From: Chryseobacterium shigense
GTDB lineage: Bacteria; Bacteroidota; Bacteroidia; Flavobacteriales; Weeksellaceae
Assembly (NCBI RefSeq): GCF_014207845.1
Contig: NZ_JACHLC010000002.1
Coordinates: 558,001 to 622,000, forward strand
Length of the DNA stretch: 64,000 bases
Reading direction: 5' to 3'
Shown: piece by piece, positions 18,201-26,339 of the stretch
How the letters are laid out: every line of letters starts with the position of its first letter
Position numbering within the stretch: position 1 is the first letter of the stretch
Notes under the pieces: generated by a model
The model's input: the letters and a program-made list of their open reading frames with translations, nothing else
The model's database searches: none
What the model was told of the DNA's origin: nothing
Translations under genes and position numbers: made by a program

Positions 18201-18329
18201 CTGTTCAGCATCTCCAAGGAAATCTTCTACCGGAATTTCTTCCTGAAACTCTTTCTGAGCCAGCTTATTGTTCAAAGCCGGATCTTTAAGTTCATGAATA
18301 CTTCTAAATTGTATTTTGTTTGAAGCCAT
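15258..18329 (-). CDS. actB: Alternative complex III subunit ActB (molybdopterin-oxidoreductase-like/iron-sulfur fusion)
   Basis: A 1023-residue fusion. It opens with a Tat-type signal (SRRDFLKLLGF, RR at 50-51) ending in LAAC (Cys69), a likely lipid attachment site, then a long region related to molybdopterin oxidoreductases, which in this family holds no molybdenum. The C-terminal third is an NrfC-like ferredoxin domain with clusters of Cys: CTGCGACIIAC, CQHCNHAPCETVCP, CIGTRYCANNCP, CSMC and CACAAAC. It takes electrons from the quinol site in ActC toward the hemes. Full length; 23 bases after actA. Confidence 0.95.
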   Translation of the reverse strand: MASNKIQFRSIHELKDPALNNKLAQKEFQEEIPVEDFLGDAEQNESSTSRRDFLKLLGFSTAAVTLAACEAPVIKTIPYVVKPHDIIPGVPNYYASTYFDGFDFASVLVKTREGRPIKIDPNPAAGDLGKTNARAQASVLSLYDNDKVKQPKLDGKDETFDKVDSFILNGLADANTAGKKIVLLSHSLPSPTFKKLFAEFKAKYPTAELVTYDAYPHSAALDAAQEVFGQRALPVYDLKGSELVVSFQADFLGDYNAASLETSYAAARKPGASMLRHIQVESNMSLTGANADSRYRLKPSAVNKTLVEVYNAIVGGGTSDKTASEIAAELKAKGSKAVVLADGSKGAQVLAHLINQKLGSVAFTGKANFLKEFDKARYQEFLGWVNAGQVGVLIANNVDPIYSHPKGEDFKKALASKKVKCVVAVADKKNEMYKAAHAVIPVANWLESWGDIEPQTGVYSLMQPTIQKIYKSRQIEESLLVWKNGKNNAANNYYDYLKASAASVLGGTSFNKALYNGFTTSSNATSLAYAGGNAAQAVAELGSFKPSELELVLYTKPSMGDGTQANNPWLQELPDPITRMSWDNYLTISPKDAEKFAIDNDLNARMQLDGSIVNLTVNGVTIKDVPVFIQPGQAEGSVGLALGYGKKDSGATADTGVNAYPLFDGSNLTVSGAKIEKTGEDHEFAGIQLQNTLMGRYEIAKEVPLAEFLNVAFDDEHKGWNKPLEYHTISGALPARKIDLWDAFDDTDGPHFNLSIDLNSCTGCGACIIACQAENNVPVVGKQEIRMSRDMYWLRIDRYYSSRQKVEVYEGLKEGMAVPELYGTAFGDGGALNHPADNPDVIFQPVMCQHCNHAPCETVCPVAATSHGKQGQNHMAYNRCIGTRYCANNCPYKVRRFNWFTYNLNDKFDFNMNNDLGRMVLNPDVVVRTRGVMEKCSMCIQETQATILAAKRENRKVTDNEFKNSCACAAACSTGAMTFGDMNDKESEVRELYSSNRRYYLLEEIGTKPNVFYHTKVRNRVEK

Positions 18330-18352
18330 TTATACTTCTAATTTTTTAGTTA

Positions 18353-19717
18353 TTAATAATGACATTTACCACACTCAAGACCTCCAATTGCATCTACAGT
18401 GATCTTACCGCCATCCTGAGGATATTGTTTTTTCAACTTGTCATGTAGATTCTTGAAGTATTCTTTATTATAACCGTTGTTCATATCAACCTCAGTAGTT
18501 CTGTGGCACTCGATACACCATCCCATAGTGAAGTCATTAGCCATCTGAACAACATTCATTGTATCAATTTTTCCGTGACAAGCTTTACATACAACATCAA
18601 TTTTGTTGTTAGGATTCTTTTTGTTGAAAGAATTGATGATTGCCTGCTCACCTGCTACTACGTGCTGAGAGTGGTTGAAGTACACGAAGTCCGGCATATT
18701 GTGGATTCTGGTCCATTCAACAGGCTGTGTTTTTCCAGTGTACTGCTGTTTTGCAGGATCCCAGCCTGTAGCAGCATAGATCTTCTGGATTTCACCGTCG
18801 TAGAATGCTTTATCTTTTCCTGGCTCCATGTAGTGGTCTGCATTGTACTCAGAAATGGTTCTGTGACAGTTCATACAAACATTCATTGATGGAATTTCAG
18901 ATACTTTTCCGTATTTGGCACTGGAGTGACATAACTGACAGTCAATTTTCTGCTCTCCAGCGTGAATTTTGTGTGAGAAGTAGATTGGTTGTTCCGGCTT
19001 ATATCCTTTGTAAACCCCGATCCACATGATCCAGTTCCAAACTCCATAAGTTGCCAGAAGGGCAAGAACAGCCAATAGTCCTTTACCTACGTAATGGTAT
19101 TTCTCGTAAATTTCACTGAAAGATTTAACTCTTGTTTCGTTTAGTCCGGCTAAGTCTTCAGACTGGCCTAATTTAACCAATTGTCTCAGTTTAATTAAGA
19201 TCCAAACTAATAAACCTGCGATAGCAATAAGTGAAATAATTACAACGCTAGTTGTTGTGTTGTTTGCCGGTGCTGCTGATGTTGCTCCTGCTCCTGCAGC
19301 TGCTTTGTCATCAGTTTTTGCTGGCTCGGGAGCCGGAGGATTAGTGGTAAAAGCTAAAATGTCATCAATATCCTTGTCTGTAAGATTCGGAAACTGTAGC
19401 ATTTCAGTTTTATTGAACTTCTCAAAAATCTCATTGGCGTATTTGTCCCCAGAAGCTCTTAGAGCTTTGTTGTCTTTGATCCACTTGTGAAGCCAATCTT
19501 TGTCTACTCCGCCTTCTGTCTTTACTCGTTCTACAACCCCTTTCAAAGGAGGTCCTATTACTTGTTTGTCCAGCGCGTGGCATGCAGTACAATTCGCTTT
19601 GAAAAGTTTTTCGCCGTTTTTAGGATCGCCGTCTTGCCCGTAAATTGAAGCACTGGTTGATAGCAATAAGCCTATCGCGATCAACGTTTGTTTATAATGC
19701 TTTCTCCAACTAATCAT
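18353..19717 (-). CDS. actA: Alternative complex III subunit ActA (multiheme cytochrome c) with extra N-terminal heme domain
   Basis: A 454-residue multiheme cytochrome c. Six CXXCH motifs are visible: CTACH at about 43-47, then CQLCH, CMNCH, CKACH, CIECH and CGKCH in the C-terminal half. The first belongs to a class-I-like cytochrome c domain right after the signal peptide; a Pro/Ala linker and a membrane helix (about 154-176) and a second hydrophobic helix follow, then the pentaheme domain known from ActA. It passes electrons from the complex to the acceptor. It is the first gene of the operon. Confidence 0.93.
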   Translation of the reverse strand: MISWRKHYKQTLIAIGLLLSTSASIYGQDGDPKNGEKLFKANCTACHALDKQVIGPPLKGVVERVKTEGGVDKDWLHKWIKDNKALRASGDKYANEIFEKFNKTEMLQFPNLTDKDIDDILAFTTNPPAPEPAKTDDKAAAGAGATSAAPANNTTTSVVIISLIAIAGLLVWILIKLRQLVKLGQSEDLAGLNETRVKSFSEIYEKYHYVGKGLLAVLALLATYGVWNWIMWIGVYKGYKPEQPIYFSHKIHAGEQKIDCQLCHSSAKYGKVSEIPSMNVCMNCHRTISEYNADHYMEPGKDKAFYDGEIQKIYAATGWDPAKQQYTGKTQPVEWTRIHNMPDFVYFNHSQHVVAGEQAIINSFNKKNPNNKIDVVCKACHGKIDTMNVVQMANDFTMGWCIECHRTTEVDMNNGYNKEYFKNLHDKLKKQYPQDGGKITVDAIGGLECGKCHY

Positions 19718-19761
19718 TTAAATTATCTTATGTTAGTAAAATATTGAACCAATCAATTCCG

Positions 19762-19769
19762 CAAAAATA
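19762..19769 (-). promoter_or_regulatory. Candidate -7 box of the act operon
   Basis: TATTTTTG on the minus strand, 44 bases before the actA ATG at 19717. No -33 match was seen, so this is weak. Confidence 0.35.
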
Positions 19770-19852
19770 ATATTTTTAACAGGAATTTAACGGTATATGG
19801 AAAAGGGAAAATATCATTTAAGTTTAATTTGTATTGATTCTAAATAGTGTTG

Positions 19853-19884
19853 TTTGGTATAATTTTTTAATTTGTATAAATTTG
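19853..19884 (+). promoter_or_regulatory. Promoter of the SPOR protein gene
   Basis: TTTG, a 20-base spacer, then TAAATTTG: an exact fit to the Bacteroidetes promoter pattern. The -7 box ends 15 bases before the ATG at 19900. Confidence 0.75.
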
Positions 19885-19899
19885 CGGAAACAAGTTTAA

Positions 19900-20448
19900 A
19901 TGAGAAATTTAATCAAAATATTTTCAATATTATCTTTATTTGGGTTTTATAGTGTTGAGGCCCAGCAGGTTGTTAAGAAGGATACTTTATCCGGAACGGA
20001 GTTGGTAATGACCATGGACCCCAAAGTAAGTGCTGCTTTGGAGGGAATCGAAGGTAAATGTTCCAGAACAACTGCGAATAATCCTGTAAGAGACAATAAT
20101 ACAGACAGCGGAATTGTTAGTGCTCCCAGGCCACCGAAGATTTATGTTCCGAGCAGAGAGCTTACCAATGCAGAGATCTGCCGTAAGAATCCAAGAATTT
20201 TAGGGTTTAAGATTCAGATTACAACGGTGAAAAGTAATGAGGAGGCTAATGAGGTGAAAGCTTATTTCAGAAAAAGGTTCCCTAACCTGAAAGTGGAAAC
20301 GGATGCTTCTTTAAGACCTAATTACAAAATTTTGGCAGGAAGTTATTTTACAAAACAAAGTGCGGCTGCAGATTTATCAAGAATCAGAGAATATTTTAAA
20401 TCAGCAATTGCTGTACAGTATAGAATTTTCTGTTCTGAAGCAAAGTAA
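19900..20448 (+). CDS. SPOR domain-containing exported protein
   Basis: A 182-residue exported protein: signal peptide MRNLIKIFSILSLFGFYSVEAQ, then a linker and a C-terminal SPOR-type domain (FKIQITTVKSNEEANEVKAY ... NYKILAGSYFTKQSAAADLS) of about 75 residues. SPOR domains bind denuded peptidoglycan at division septa. The final CSEAK tail carries a Cys. It is a single gene with its own promoter, back to back with the act operon. Confidence 0.85.
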   Translation: MRNLIKIFSILSLFGFYSVEAQQVVKKDTLSGTELVMTMDPKVSAALEGIEGKCSRTTANNPVRDNNTDSGIVSAPRPPKIYVPSRELTNAEICRKNPRILGFKIQITTVKSNEEANEVKAYFRKRFPNLKVETDASLRPNYKILAGSYFTKQSAAADLSRIREYFKSAIAVQYRIFCSEAK

Positions 20449-20470
20449 CATCATAACAGGGCATTAAAGT

Positions 20471-20500
20471 AAAAAGCTGAGAATTTTCTCAGCTTTTTTT
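20471..20500. terminator. Bidirectional terminator between the SPOR and membrane protein genes
   Basis: Stem AAAAAGCTGAGAA with TTCTCAGCTTTTT, A run on one side and T run on the other, placed between two convergent genes and touching the stop region of the second. Confidence 0.88.
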
Positions 20501-21776
20501 ATTGGTAGTAAGTTTCTAAGAACCGGAAGAAATCTGACATTCTGAAAAGGTTGTTGGTAAGCAGGAAAACAAATAATATGCCTGTTATAACCATCAGAAT
20601 TGAGGTAATTACCGGTTTTGATCTGTACGCATAAAACAGCCACCCTAAAAGCAGCGGGTAGACAAAAACAAAATGCCCTCCGTAGATGTATGAAGTGTGA
20701 AGTCCGAATCTCATAATACAGTGTATCACAATGTCAATAAAGAATGAAATGGCAATAACCTGAACAAATTTATTTTTGAAATTCTTAATATAACTCCACA
20801 AAATAAGTGTTAATAATATTGCCACAAATGCATAGCAAAACGGGGATGAATAAGGCTCCATTAAAAGACCTTTGAAATGAAAACCTTTCATATTATGCTT
20901 ATCCGCAGCCATAAAACTCGGGAATAAAATACTGCCTCCAAAAAAATAGGAAAGCATCATGTCCCAGTTAGGAATTGATTCTACATTGGAGAATCTTTCG
21001 TACTGCTGGTTGGTTTTTGAGAGTATATTTTCATACTTAAAATCAATCCGAAGCAGATAAAGAAATATAAAGCATGCTATGGCCAGTATCACACGGAAAG
21101 CTGCGTTTCCAAACTTTTTCCAGCTTCTGAATAGTCCTTTTTCAAATAACAGGGGAATAAAAACTTTGGCCAGATTGGTAATGGTAATACCGCCAATTGT
21201 AATTCCGGCAAGGGTAAGGGCAGATCCGGGTATTTTCTCATCTTTTCTGAGTTTTACAGCTGCATAATAATTGTAGATGCTGAGTAAAAGAAGGGTATAG
21301 GTGAAGTTTTCCGGAGTGAAAGACAGGAGAATTGCTGTTGAAAAGAATCCGAAAAACAAAACAAGCAGTAAACTAATCTTTAAAGGCAGTCTGATGATGT
21401 TCTTCAGATATTTGAAAATCTGCACAATACATAAACTTATTGCAATATTACTAAGCCATGCCAGGGTAAGCCGGAATGTGGCATCCATTTTTCCTCCTGA
21501 AACGAAAAGGGAAAATTCTCTGATCCAATTAAAGAAATAGTAAGCCAACGGATGTCTTTCGAAGCTTCCGCCGGTCATTACAATTGCTTTGTTGTCGAAA
21601 CTGAAATAAGCATCCCAGGGAATCCTGCTGTCAAAAATAATGCGATAATGAAGAGCAATGTAGGTTCCTAATGTTCCATAGCAGAAGAGAAAGAGCATAA
21701 AAACTACCAGTTCTGTATATGAAGATGGAAATACCTGTTTTAAGAGGGTAATGATTTTTTTTCTGATCAAAGACAC
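20499..21776 (-). CDS. Multi-pass membrane protein, unknown function
   Basis: A 425-residue protein with about ten hydrophobic helices throughout (for example ELVVFMLFLFCYGTLGTYIAL at the start and VITSILMVITGILFVFLL at the end). A loop after the first helix (RIIFDSRIPWDAYFSFDNKA) carries acidic residues, and the layout recalls GT-C-type or dolichyl-phosphate-mannose-like membrane glycosyltransferases, but I see no diagnostic motif. It is a single gene between two terminators. Confidence 0.65.
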   Translation of the reverse strand: MSLIRKKIITLLKQVFPSSYTELVVFMLFLFCYGTLGTYIALHYRIIFDSRIPWDAYFSFDNKAIVMTGGSFERHPLAYYFFNWIREFSLFVSGGKMDATFRLTLAWLSNIAISLCIVQIFKYLKNIIRLPLKISLLLVLFFGFFSTAILLSFTPENFTYTLLLLSIYNYYAAVKLRKDEKIPGSALTLAGITIGGITITNLAKVFIPLLFEKGLFRSWKKFGNAAFRVILAIACFIFLYLLRIDFKYENILSKTNQQYERFSNVESIPNWDMMLSYFFGGSILFPSFMAADKHNMKGFHFKGLLMEPYSSPFCYAFVAILLTLILWSYIKNFKNKFVQVIAISFFIDIVIHCIMRFGLHTSYIYGGHFVFVYPLLLGWLFYAYRSKPVITSILMVITGILFVFLLTNNLFRMSDFFRFLETYYQ

Positions 21777-21800
21777 GTGTTAATTTTTTACAAAAATAGA

Positions 21801-21830
21801 ATAAAAAAACTCATCGGATCTGATGAGTTT
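21801..21830 (-). terminator. Terminator after selO
   Basis: Stem ACTCATC with GATGAGT, loop GGATCT, and an A run on the plus strand (T run in the minus transcript), 33 bases beyond the selO stop. Confidence 0.8.
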
Positions 21831-21862
21831 AAAGATTATGATTCTGTAATTATTATTTGACA

Positions 21863-23404
21863 CTAAGAACTGCAGGATAATGTGGAACAGCCGGCAGTAT
21901 CATCATAGATGTCCGGTCTTTTTGCTGAAAACTCAGGGTAGAGTTCTTCGTAAGGATTTTCTAAAGCATGAGTGAGTTTTTCCAGCATTCCGTTTTTTCC
22001 GGTATTTATTTCCTCAATGCATTGATAAAGGAGATAATTTCTCAGTGTGAATTTCGGATTCGAATGTTTCATAAGGGATAAAGATTCTTCTTTTGAAATG
22101 GTGTTGGATGATAATCTTTCTTCATATTTCTTTATAAAATCTTCCAGCTTTCCCGTTTTTTCATCATCCAGAGCGGAATAGGAAATGTTTTCGAACAGAG
22201 CTTTGATATCACTGGCTAGGTTTAACTTTTCCAGCTGATTGAAAAATAAGGTGTAATCCAGGTGAAGTTCCTGCATCAGGCCCTGCCAGCTAATGAAGAA
22301 TTCCTCATCAGTTTCTCTAAGTTCATCGAATCCGAATTTTCTGCAGAGCATTTTATCGTGGGCTTCCCAGAAATAAGTTCCGTAATGATTCAGAGTATCT
22401 TCTAAGAATTTTTCGTCTTTAATTAACGGATGAAGGGCGTTGGCAAGCTGCCAGAGATTCCATTGTGAGATCTGGCCCTGTTTTCCAAAGGCATACCTTC
22501 TTCCCGGAAGATCAGTGGTATTCGGGGTGAAATTCAGGTCATATTCGTCCATCATCGAATAGGGTCCATAATCTATGGTTAAGCCTAAAACGGACATATT
22601 ATCGGTATTCATAACCCCATGAACAAATCCTACCCTAAACCATTCGGTCATGAGGTCTGCTGTTCTGGTGCATATGTTTTCAAAGAAATCTTTGTATTTC
22701 TGAATGCCGTCTGAAATAATTTCCGGATAGTAATTGTCAATGGTAAAATCAACAAGATTCTGAAGGGTTTTGTATTCTCCCTGGGCAGATAGCAGCTCAA
22801 AATGCCCGAAGCGCAGGAAACTTTCAGCGGTTCTGATGACTACAGCACCTTTTTCCAGCTGTGGATTTCCGTTGTACATGATATCTCTTACCACATCTTC
22901 ACCGGTAAAAGCAAGGCTTAAAGCTCTGGTGGTAGGAACTCCGAGGTGATACATGGCTTCACTCATCAGGTATTCGCGCACTGATGACCTCAATACGGCT
23001 CTTCCGTCTGCATGTCTTGAATATGGTGTTGCACCGGCGCCTTTCCATTGGATTTCTGTTTTTTTTCCATCTCTGCTTGTGATTTCCCCGGCAAGAATAG
23101 CTCTTCCGTCTCCAAGCTGTCCGGCCCAGTTTCCAAACTGGTGACCGGCATAGGCTGTTGCGTAGGTTTTTATATTTTCAGGAAGGTTGTTTCCTACGAG
23201 AAAGTTAAGGTCTTTTGCTTCATATTTTCCCAATCCGATCTCCTGGGACAGGCTCTCGTTAAAAGCAATCAGCTTTGGACTGTCAAAACCTGCCGGTTCT
23301 ATCGTTGCAAATAAAACTTTGGGTGTGTTTCTCTGCATCGGGTTACCGGAATAATCTCCCGGAAATATATCGGTAAAAGGTTGTCTGATCTGTTCAATAT
23401 TCAT
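21863..23404 (-). CDS. selO: Protein adenylyltransferase SelO (YdiU/UPF0061)
   Basis: A 513-residue pseudokinase-fold enzyme of the SelO/YdiU family, which AMPylates protein Ser/Thr/Tyr and is linked to redox stress. Recognisable blocks are YAGHQFGNWAGQLGDGRAI (nucleotide-binding region), WKGAGATPYSRHADGRAVLRSS, SEAMYHLGVPTTRALSL, GFVHGVMNTDNMSVLG (catalytic/metal residues) and DYGPYSMMDEY. It ends in CSTLSCSS, the conserved Cys where animals have selenocysteine. Length is normal. A single gene with its own terminator. Confidence 0.95.
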   Translation of the reverse strand: MNIEQIRQPFTDIFPGDYSGNPMQRNTPKVLFATIEPAGFDSPKLIAFNESLSQEIGLGKYEAKDLNFLVGNNLPENIKTYATAYAGHQFGNWAGQLGDGRAILAGEITSRDGKKTEIQWKGAGATPYSRHADGRAVLRSSVREYLMSEAMYHLGVPTTRALSLAFTGEDVVRDIMYNGNPQLEKGAVVIRTAESFLRFGHFELLSAQGEYKTLQNLVDFTIDNYYPEIISDGIQKYKDFFENICTRTADLMTEWFRVGFVHGVMNTDNMSVLGLTIDYGPYSMMDEYDLNFTPNTTDLPGRRYAFGKQGQISQWNLWQLANALHPLIKDEKFLEDTLNHYGTYFWEAHDKMLCRKFGFDELRETDEEFFISWQGLMQELHLDYTLFFNQLEKLNLASDIKALFENISYSALDDEKTGKLEDFIKKYEERLSSNTISKEESLSLMKHSNPKFTLRNYLLYQCIEEINTGKNGMLEKLTHALENPYEELYPEFSAKRPDIYDDTAGCSTLSCSS

Positions 23405-23435
23405 AGGCCAAAGGTATTAATTAAACGGGTCATTA

Positions 23436-23470
23436 TAAAAAAAGACCTTCCAAATTATTGAAAGGTCTTG
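23436..23470 (-). terminator. Terminator after the class A PBP gene
   Basis: Stem AAGACCTT with AAGGTCTT, loop about 13 bases, with an A run on the plus strand. It lies 20 bases past the stop at 23490. Confidence 0.75.
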
Positions 23471-23489
23471 TGTATTTCTAAAAGAGAAT

Positions 23490-25868
23490 TTATTTATTGA
23501 AATCTACCTCATCATTAGAATGAAGATTTTCATTAACGTTTTCTTCTTTTTTCTCTGTATTGTTTTTAGGTGTTGGTTCTACCGGTCTTGGATTTTTGAT
23601 CTCATCGATAGTCTGAAGCCCGCCATCATCTCCATATCCTTCACCCAGGCCTTTCAGGTTCGAGCATCCGTCTTTCCAGTCTGATGGTCTGACGAACTTA
23701 TCGTCAGGAGTAATTCCCAGAGATTTGTCCGCCCATACTTTCTTCATGAAGATAGCCCAGATCGGCAATGCCATTTTCGCACCCTGACCTTCACCGGTTC
23801 CGAAGAAGTGGGTTGCTCTGTCTTCCCATCCTACCCAGGCTCCTGTTGCCAGTTTTGGAGTAATTCCCATGAACCAACCGTCTGAGTTGTTCTGTGTGGT
23901 ACCTGTTTTACCTGCAATTTCCACTGCTTTTGAAATTCCTTTTCTTCCCAGTTCTCCTGATGCGGTACCGAATTGTGCAACCCCTTTCATCAGTTCAATC
24001 ATAGTGTAGGCGTACATCGGGTTCATTACTTCTTTTGGCTCTACATTTACTTCTTTGATCACTCTTCCGTTGGCGTCTTCAATCCTCCAGATCATTTCCG
24101 GTTTATTGTAGTTTCCATAGTTGGCGAAAGTACTGTAGGCTCCAAGCATTTCATAAATGGTAATGTCTGATGAACCTAAGGCAATGGTATTGTTTCTAGG
24201 AATGTCTTCTGTAACTCCTAAGTCTCTTGCAGTCTGGATAACGGCATCTACACCTGTCATTTCAATAAGACGTGCGGCTACCGGGTTTTGGGAGTGGGCT
24301 AATGCATCTTTTAAAGTCAGCATTCCTCCTCTTCCCGGAACATGCCATCCTTTATGGTCATAAGTTCCGTTAGAAACTGCAGAACAAGGGGTCATGCCAA
24401 GTTTCATAATAGCAGTAGCGTATACGAAAGGCTTGAAGGTAGATCCTACCTGTCTTTTACCCTGTTTGATGTGGTCATACTGGAAGTGCTGCCAGTCTAT
24501 ACCTCCTACCCATGCTTTGATCTCGCCACTTCCCGGAACCATAGACATTAGGCCTGCCTGTGCAATTTGCTTGTGATATCTGATGGAATCCCACGGTGAC
24601 ATTTCAACTTCTTCTTCGCCAGCCCATGTAAAACGGGAGGTTTTGATTGGCTTATGGAATTCCAGTAAAATAGAATCTTCGGAAACTCCGGCAGCCTTCA
24701 GTTGTTTGTAACGGCCGGTTCTCTTCATTGCCTGGGTCATTACGCTGTTTACCTGCTTATCCGTCAGATAGTAGAAAGGTCTGTTTTTTCTGCCTCTCTG
24801 CTCGGCATCAAATCTTTTTTGAAGGTCTGTTAAGTGTTCCTTGATAGCTTCTTCCGCATATTTCTGCATTTTTGAATCAAGGGTTACATATATTTTTAAA
24901 CCGTCTTTGTATAGATTAAGTTTCTTGCCGGTCTCTTTTTCATAACCTTCAAGATATTTATCGATCTCCTTTCTTAGATAGAATTTATAATAGGCAGAGT
25001 AGTCATCATTAATATTCTTGATTGGATGATAATCTACTTGAACAGGAGTATTGATTGCTTTGTCATAGGTTGCCTGATCCAGGTAACCTGTTTCAAACAT
25101 CTGTTGTAAAACAACATCTCTTCTTCGTTTTGCACGTTCCGGATTTCTCATCGGGTTGTTGGCAATCGGAGCTTCCAGCATAGCTACAAAAACTGCTGCT
25201 TCCGGAAGGGTAAGTTCGGAGGTTGTTTTATTGAAATAAATCTTGGAGGCCATTTCAATACCGTTCGCATTGTATGTAAAGTCGAACTTATTGAAATATA
25301 GCGTAATAATTTCTTCTTTGGTGTATCGCTTTTCCAGGCTTACCGCAACAGACCATTCTTTTAGTTTTTGAATAACCCTTTTGATTGGGTTTTTAGATGG
25401 TTCCTTGGTAAATAGCAGTTTAGCCAGCTGTTGGGTGATTGTGGAACCTCCACCTCTGTCTCCGCCGTATCGTACGGCTCTCAGAATGGACTTTAAATCA
25501 ATCCCTGAATGTTCTTTAAAACGCTCATCTTCTTTTGCCTGTAAAGCATATATAAGATATGGAGGTAACTGTTTATAGGTAATTGGCTGTGTTTTTTCTT
25601 TCTCAAATTTCCCCAGTAAAACACCGTCCGATGAAATGATTTCAGAAGCTACATAGATATCAGGGTTTTCCAGTTCCTTTACATCCGGCATTTCTCCAAG
25701 AAATCCCTGGGAAACAGCAAAGAAAAGTCCGGAAATACCTAAAACTACCGCAATGAGGCCGATCCAAATGAATCTAACCCATTTTTTCCAGGAGGTATCT
25801 TTCTTTTTTTTGGGAGGAAGGGGGAAGGTTTTTCCCTTGTTTCCTGCATTTTGTCTGTTGTCTTCCAT
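23490..25868 (-). CDS. Class A penicillin-binding protein (PBP1A-type glycosyltransferase/transpeptidase)
   Basis: A 792-residue bifunctional peptidoglycan synthase. After a charged N-terminus comes one membrane anchor (about 32-55), then the GT51 glycosyltransferase domain with EDERF (113-117) and GSTITQQLAK (141-150), and a transpeptidase domain with the three penicillin-binding motifs STFK (476-479, nucleophile Ser), SQN (526-528) and KTGT (654-657). A Pro/Asn/Glu-rich tail ends the protein. It starts 6 bases after gldH, so gldH, the PSP1 gene and this gene look like one transcript. Confidence 0.95.
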   Translation of the reverse strand: MEDNRQNAGNKGKTFPLPPKKKKDTSWKKWVRFIWIGLIAVVLGISGLFFAVSQGFLGEMPDVKELENPDIYVASEIISSDGVLLGKFEKEKTQPITYKQLPPYLIYALQAKEDERFKEHSGIDLKSILRAVRYGGDRGGGSTITQQLAKLLFTKEPSKNPIKRVIQKLKEWSVAVSLEKRYTKEEIITLYFNKFDFTYNANGIEMASKIYFNKTTSELTLPEAAVFVAMLEAPIANNPMRNPERAKRRRDVVLQQMFETGYLDQATYDKAINTPVQVDYHPIKNINDDYSAYYKFYLRKEIDKYLEGYEKETGKKLNLYKDGLKIYVTLDSKMQKYAEEAIKEHLTDLQKRFDAEQRGRKNRPFYYLTDKQVNSVMTQAMKRTGRYKQLKAAGVSEDSILLEFHKPIKTSRFTWAGEEEVEMSPWDSIRYHKQIAQAGLMSMVPGSGEIKAWVGGIDWQHFQYDHIKQGKRQVGSTFKPFVYATAIMKLGMTPCSAVSNGTYDHKGWHVPGRGGMLTLKDALAHSQNPVAARLIEMTGVDAVIQTARDLGVTEDIPRNNTIALGSSDITIYEMLGAYSTFANYGNYNKPEMIWRIEDANGRVIKEVNVEPKEVMNPMYAYTMIELMKGVAQFGTASGELGRKGISKAVEIAGKTGTTQNNSDGWFMGITPKLATGAWVGWEDRATHFFGTGEGQGAKMALPIWAIFMKKVWADKSLGITPDDKFVRPSDWKDGCSNLKGLGEGYGDDGGLQTIDEIKNPRPVEPTPKNNTEKKEENVNENLHSNDEVDFNK

Positions 25869-25874
25869 TTATGG

Positions 25875-26339
25875 TTACGGTTTAGCCGTTTCTACTTTTA
25901 CTCCAACGTCTTCAATTCCCGGAAGGTTGTCATTTCTCATCGCCTGAATCAGGCTTATTACATATTTCCCCTTTCCCGGAAATTTATAGTTCAATTTATA
26001 CTGAAATAATGTTTCCTTCGTATCACCAAAACCTGTACCAAGCCATTCTCCGTTTGGTTTTGCCAGTACATAGTTCAGGGTATCTGTTTCCTTCTTTTTG
26101 TTCTGGAGATTGGTGAAGTTTACAATAAATCTTATATTACTGTAAGGATAAGTATTGTTATTTCTTACGACAAATATAATATTTTTAGGATTCTGCGGAT
26201 CTGAAACTTCAAGATTAAATTTTTGCTCACTTTTCTTATTCCATTTGTTGTTAACGGAATTCATAATGACATTCTCTCCTGAAGAGGACTGGCAGCTAAA
26301 GAAAAGGATAAGAGGTAATAATCCTGAAATTTTACGCAT
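25875..26339 (-). CDS. gldH: Gliding motility lipoprotein GldH
   Basis: A protein of about 154 residues from the ATG at 26339, which begins a lipoprotein signal (MRKISGLLPLILFFSC). A longer reading frame exists, but its extra N-terminus is highly basic and unlike a leader. GldH belongs to the machinery of gliding and type IX secretion in Bacteroidetes. Its ATG overlaps the stop of the upstream PSP1 gene by 8 bases (ATGCGTAA), so translation is coupled. The matching layout (GldH next to a PSP1-domain gene) supports the name; motif evidence alone would be moderate. Confidence 0.78.
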   Translation of the reverse strand: MRKISGLLPLILFFSCQSSSGENVIMNSVNNKWNKKSEQKFNLEVSDPQNPKNIIFVVRNNNTYPYSNIRFIVNFTNLQNKKKETDTLNYVLAKPNGEWLGTGFGDTKETLFQYKLNYKFPGKGKYVISLIQAMRNDNLPGIEDVGVKVETAKP

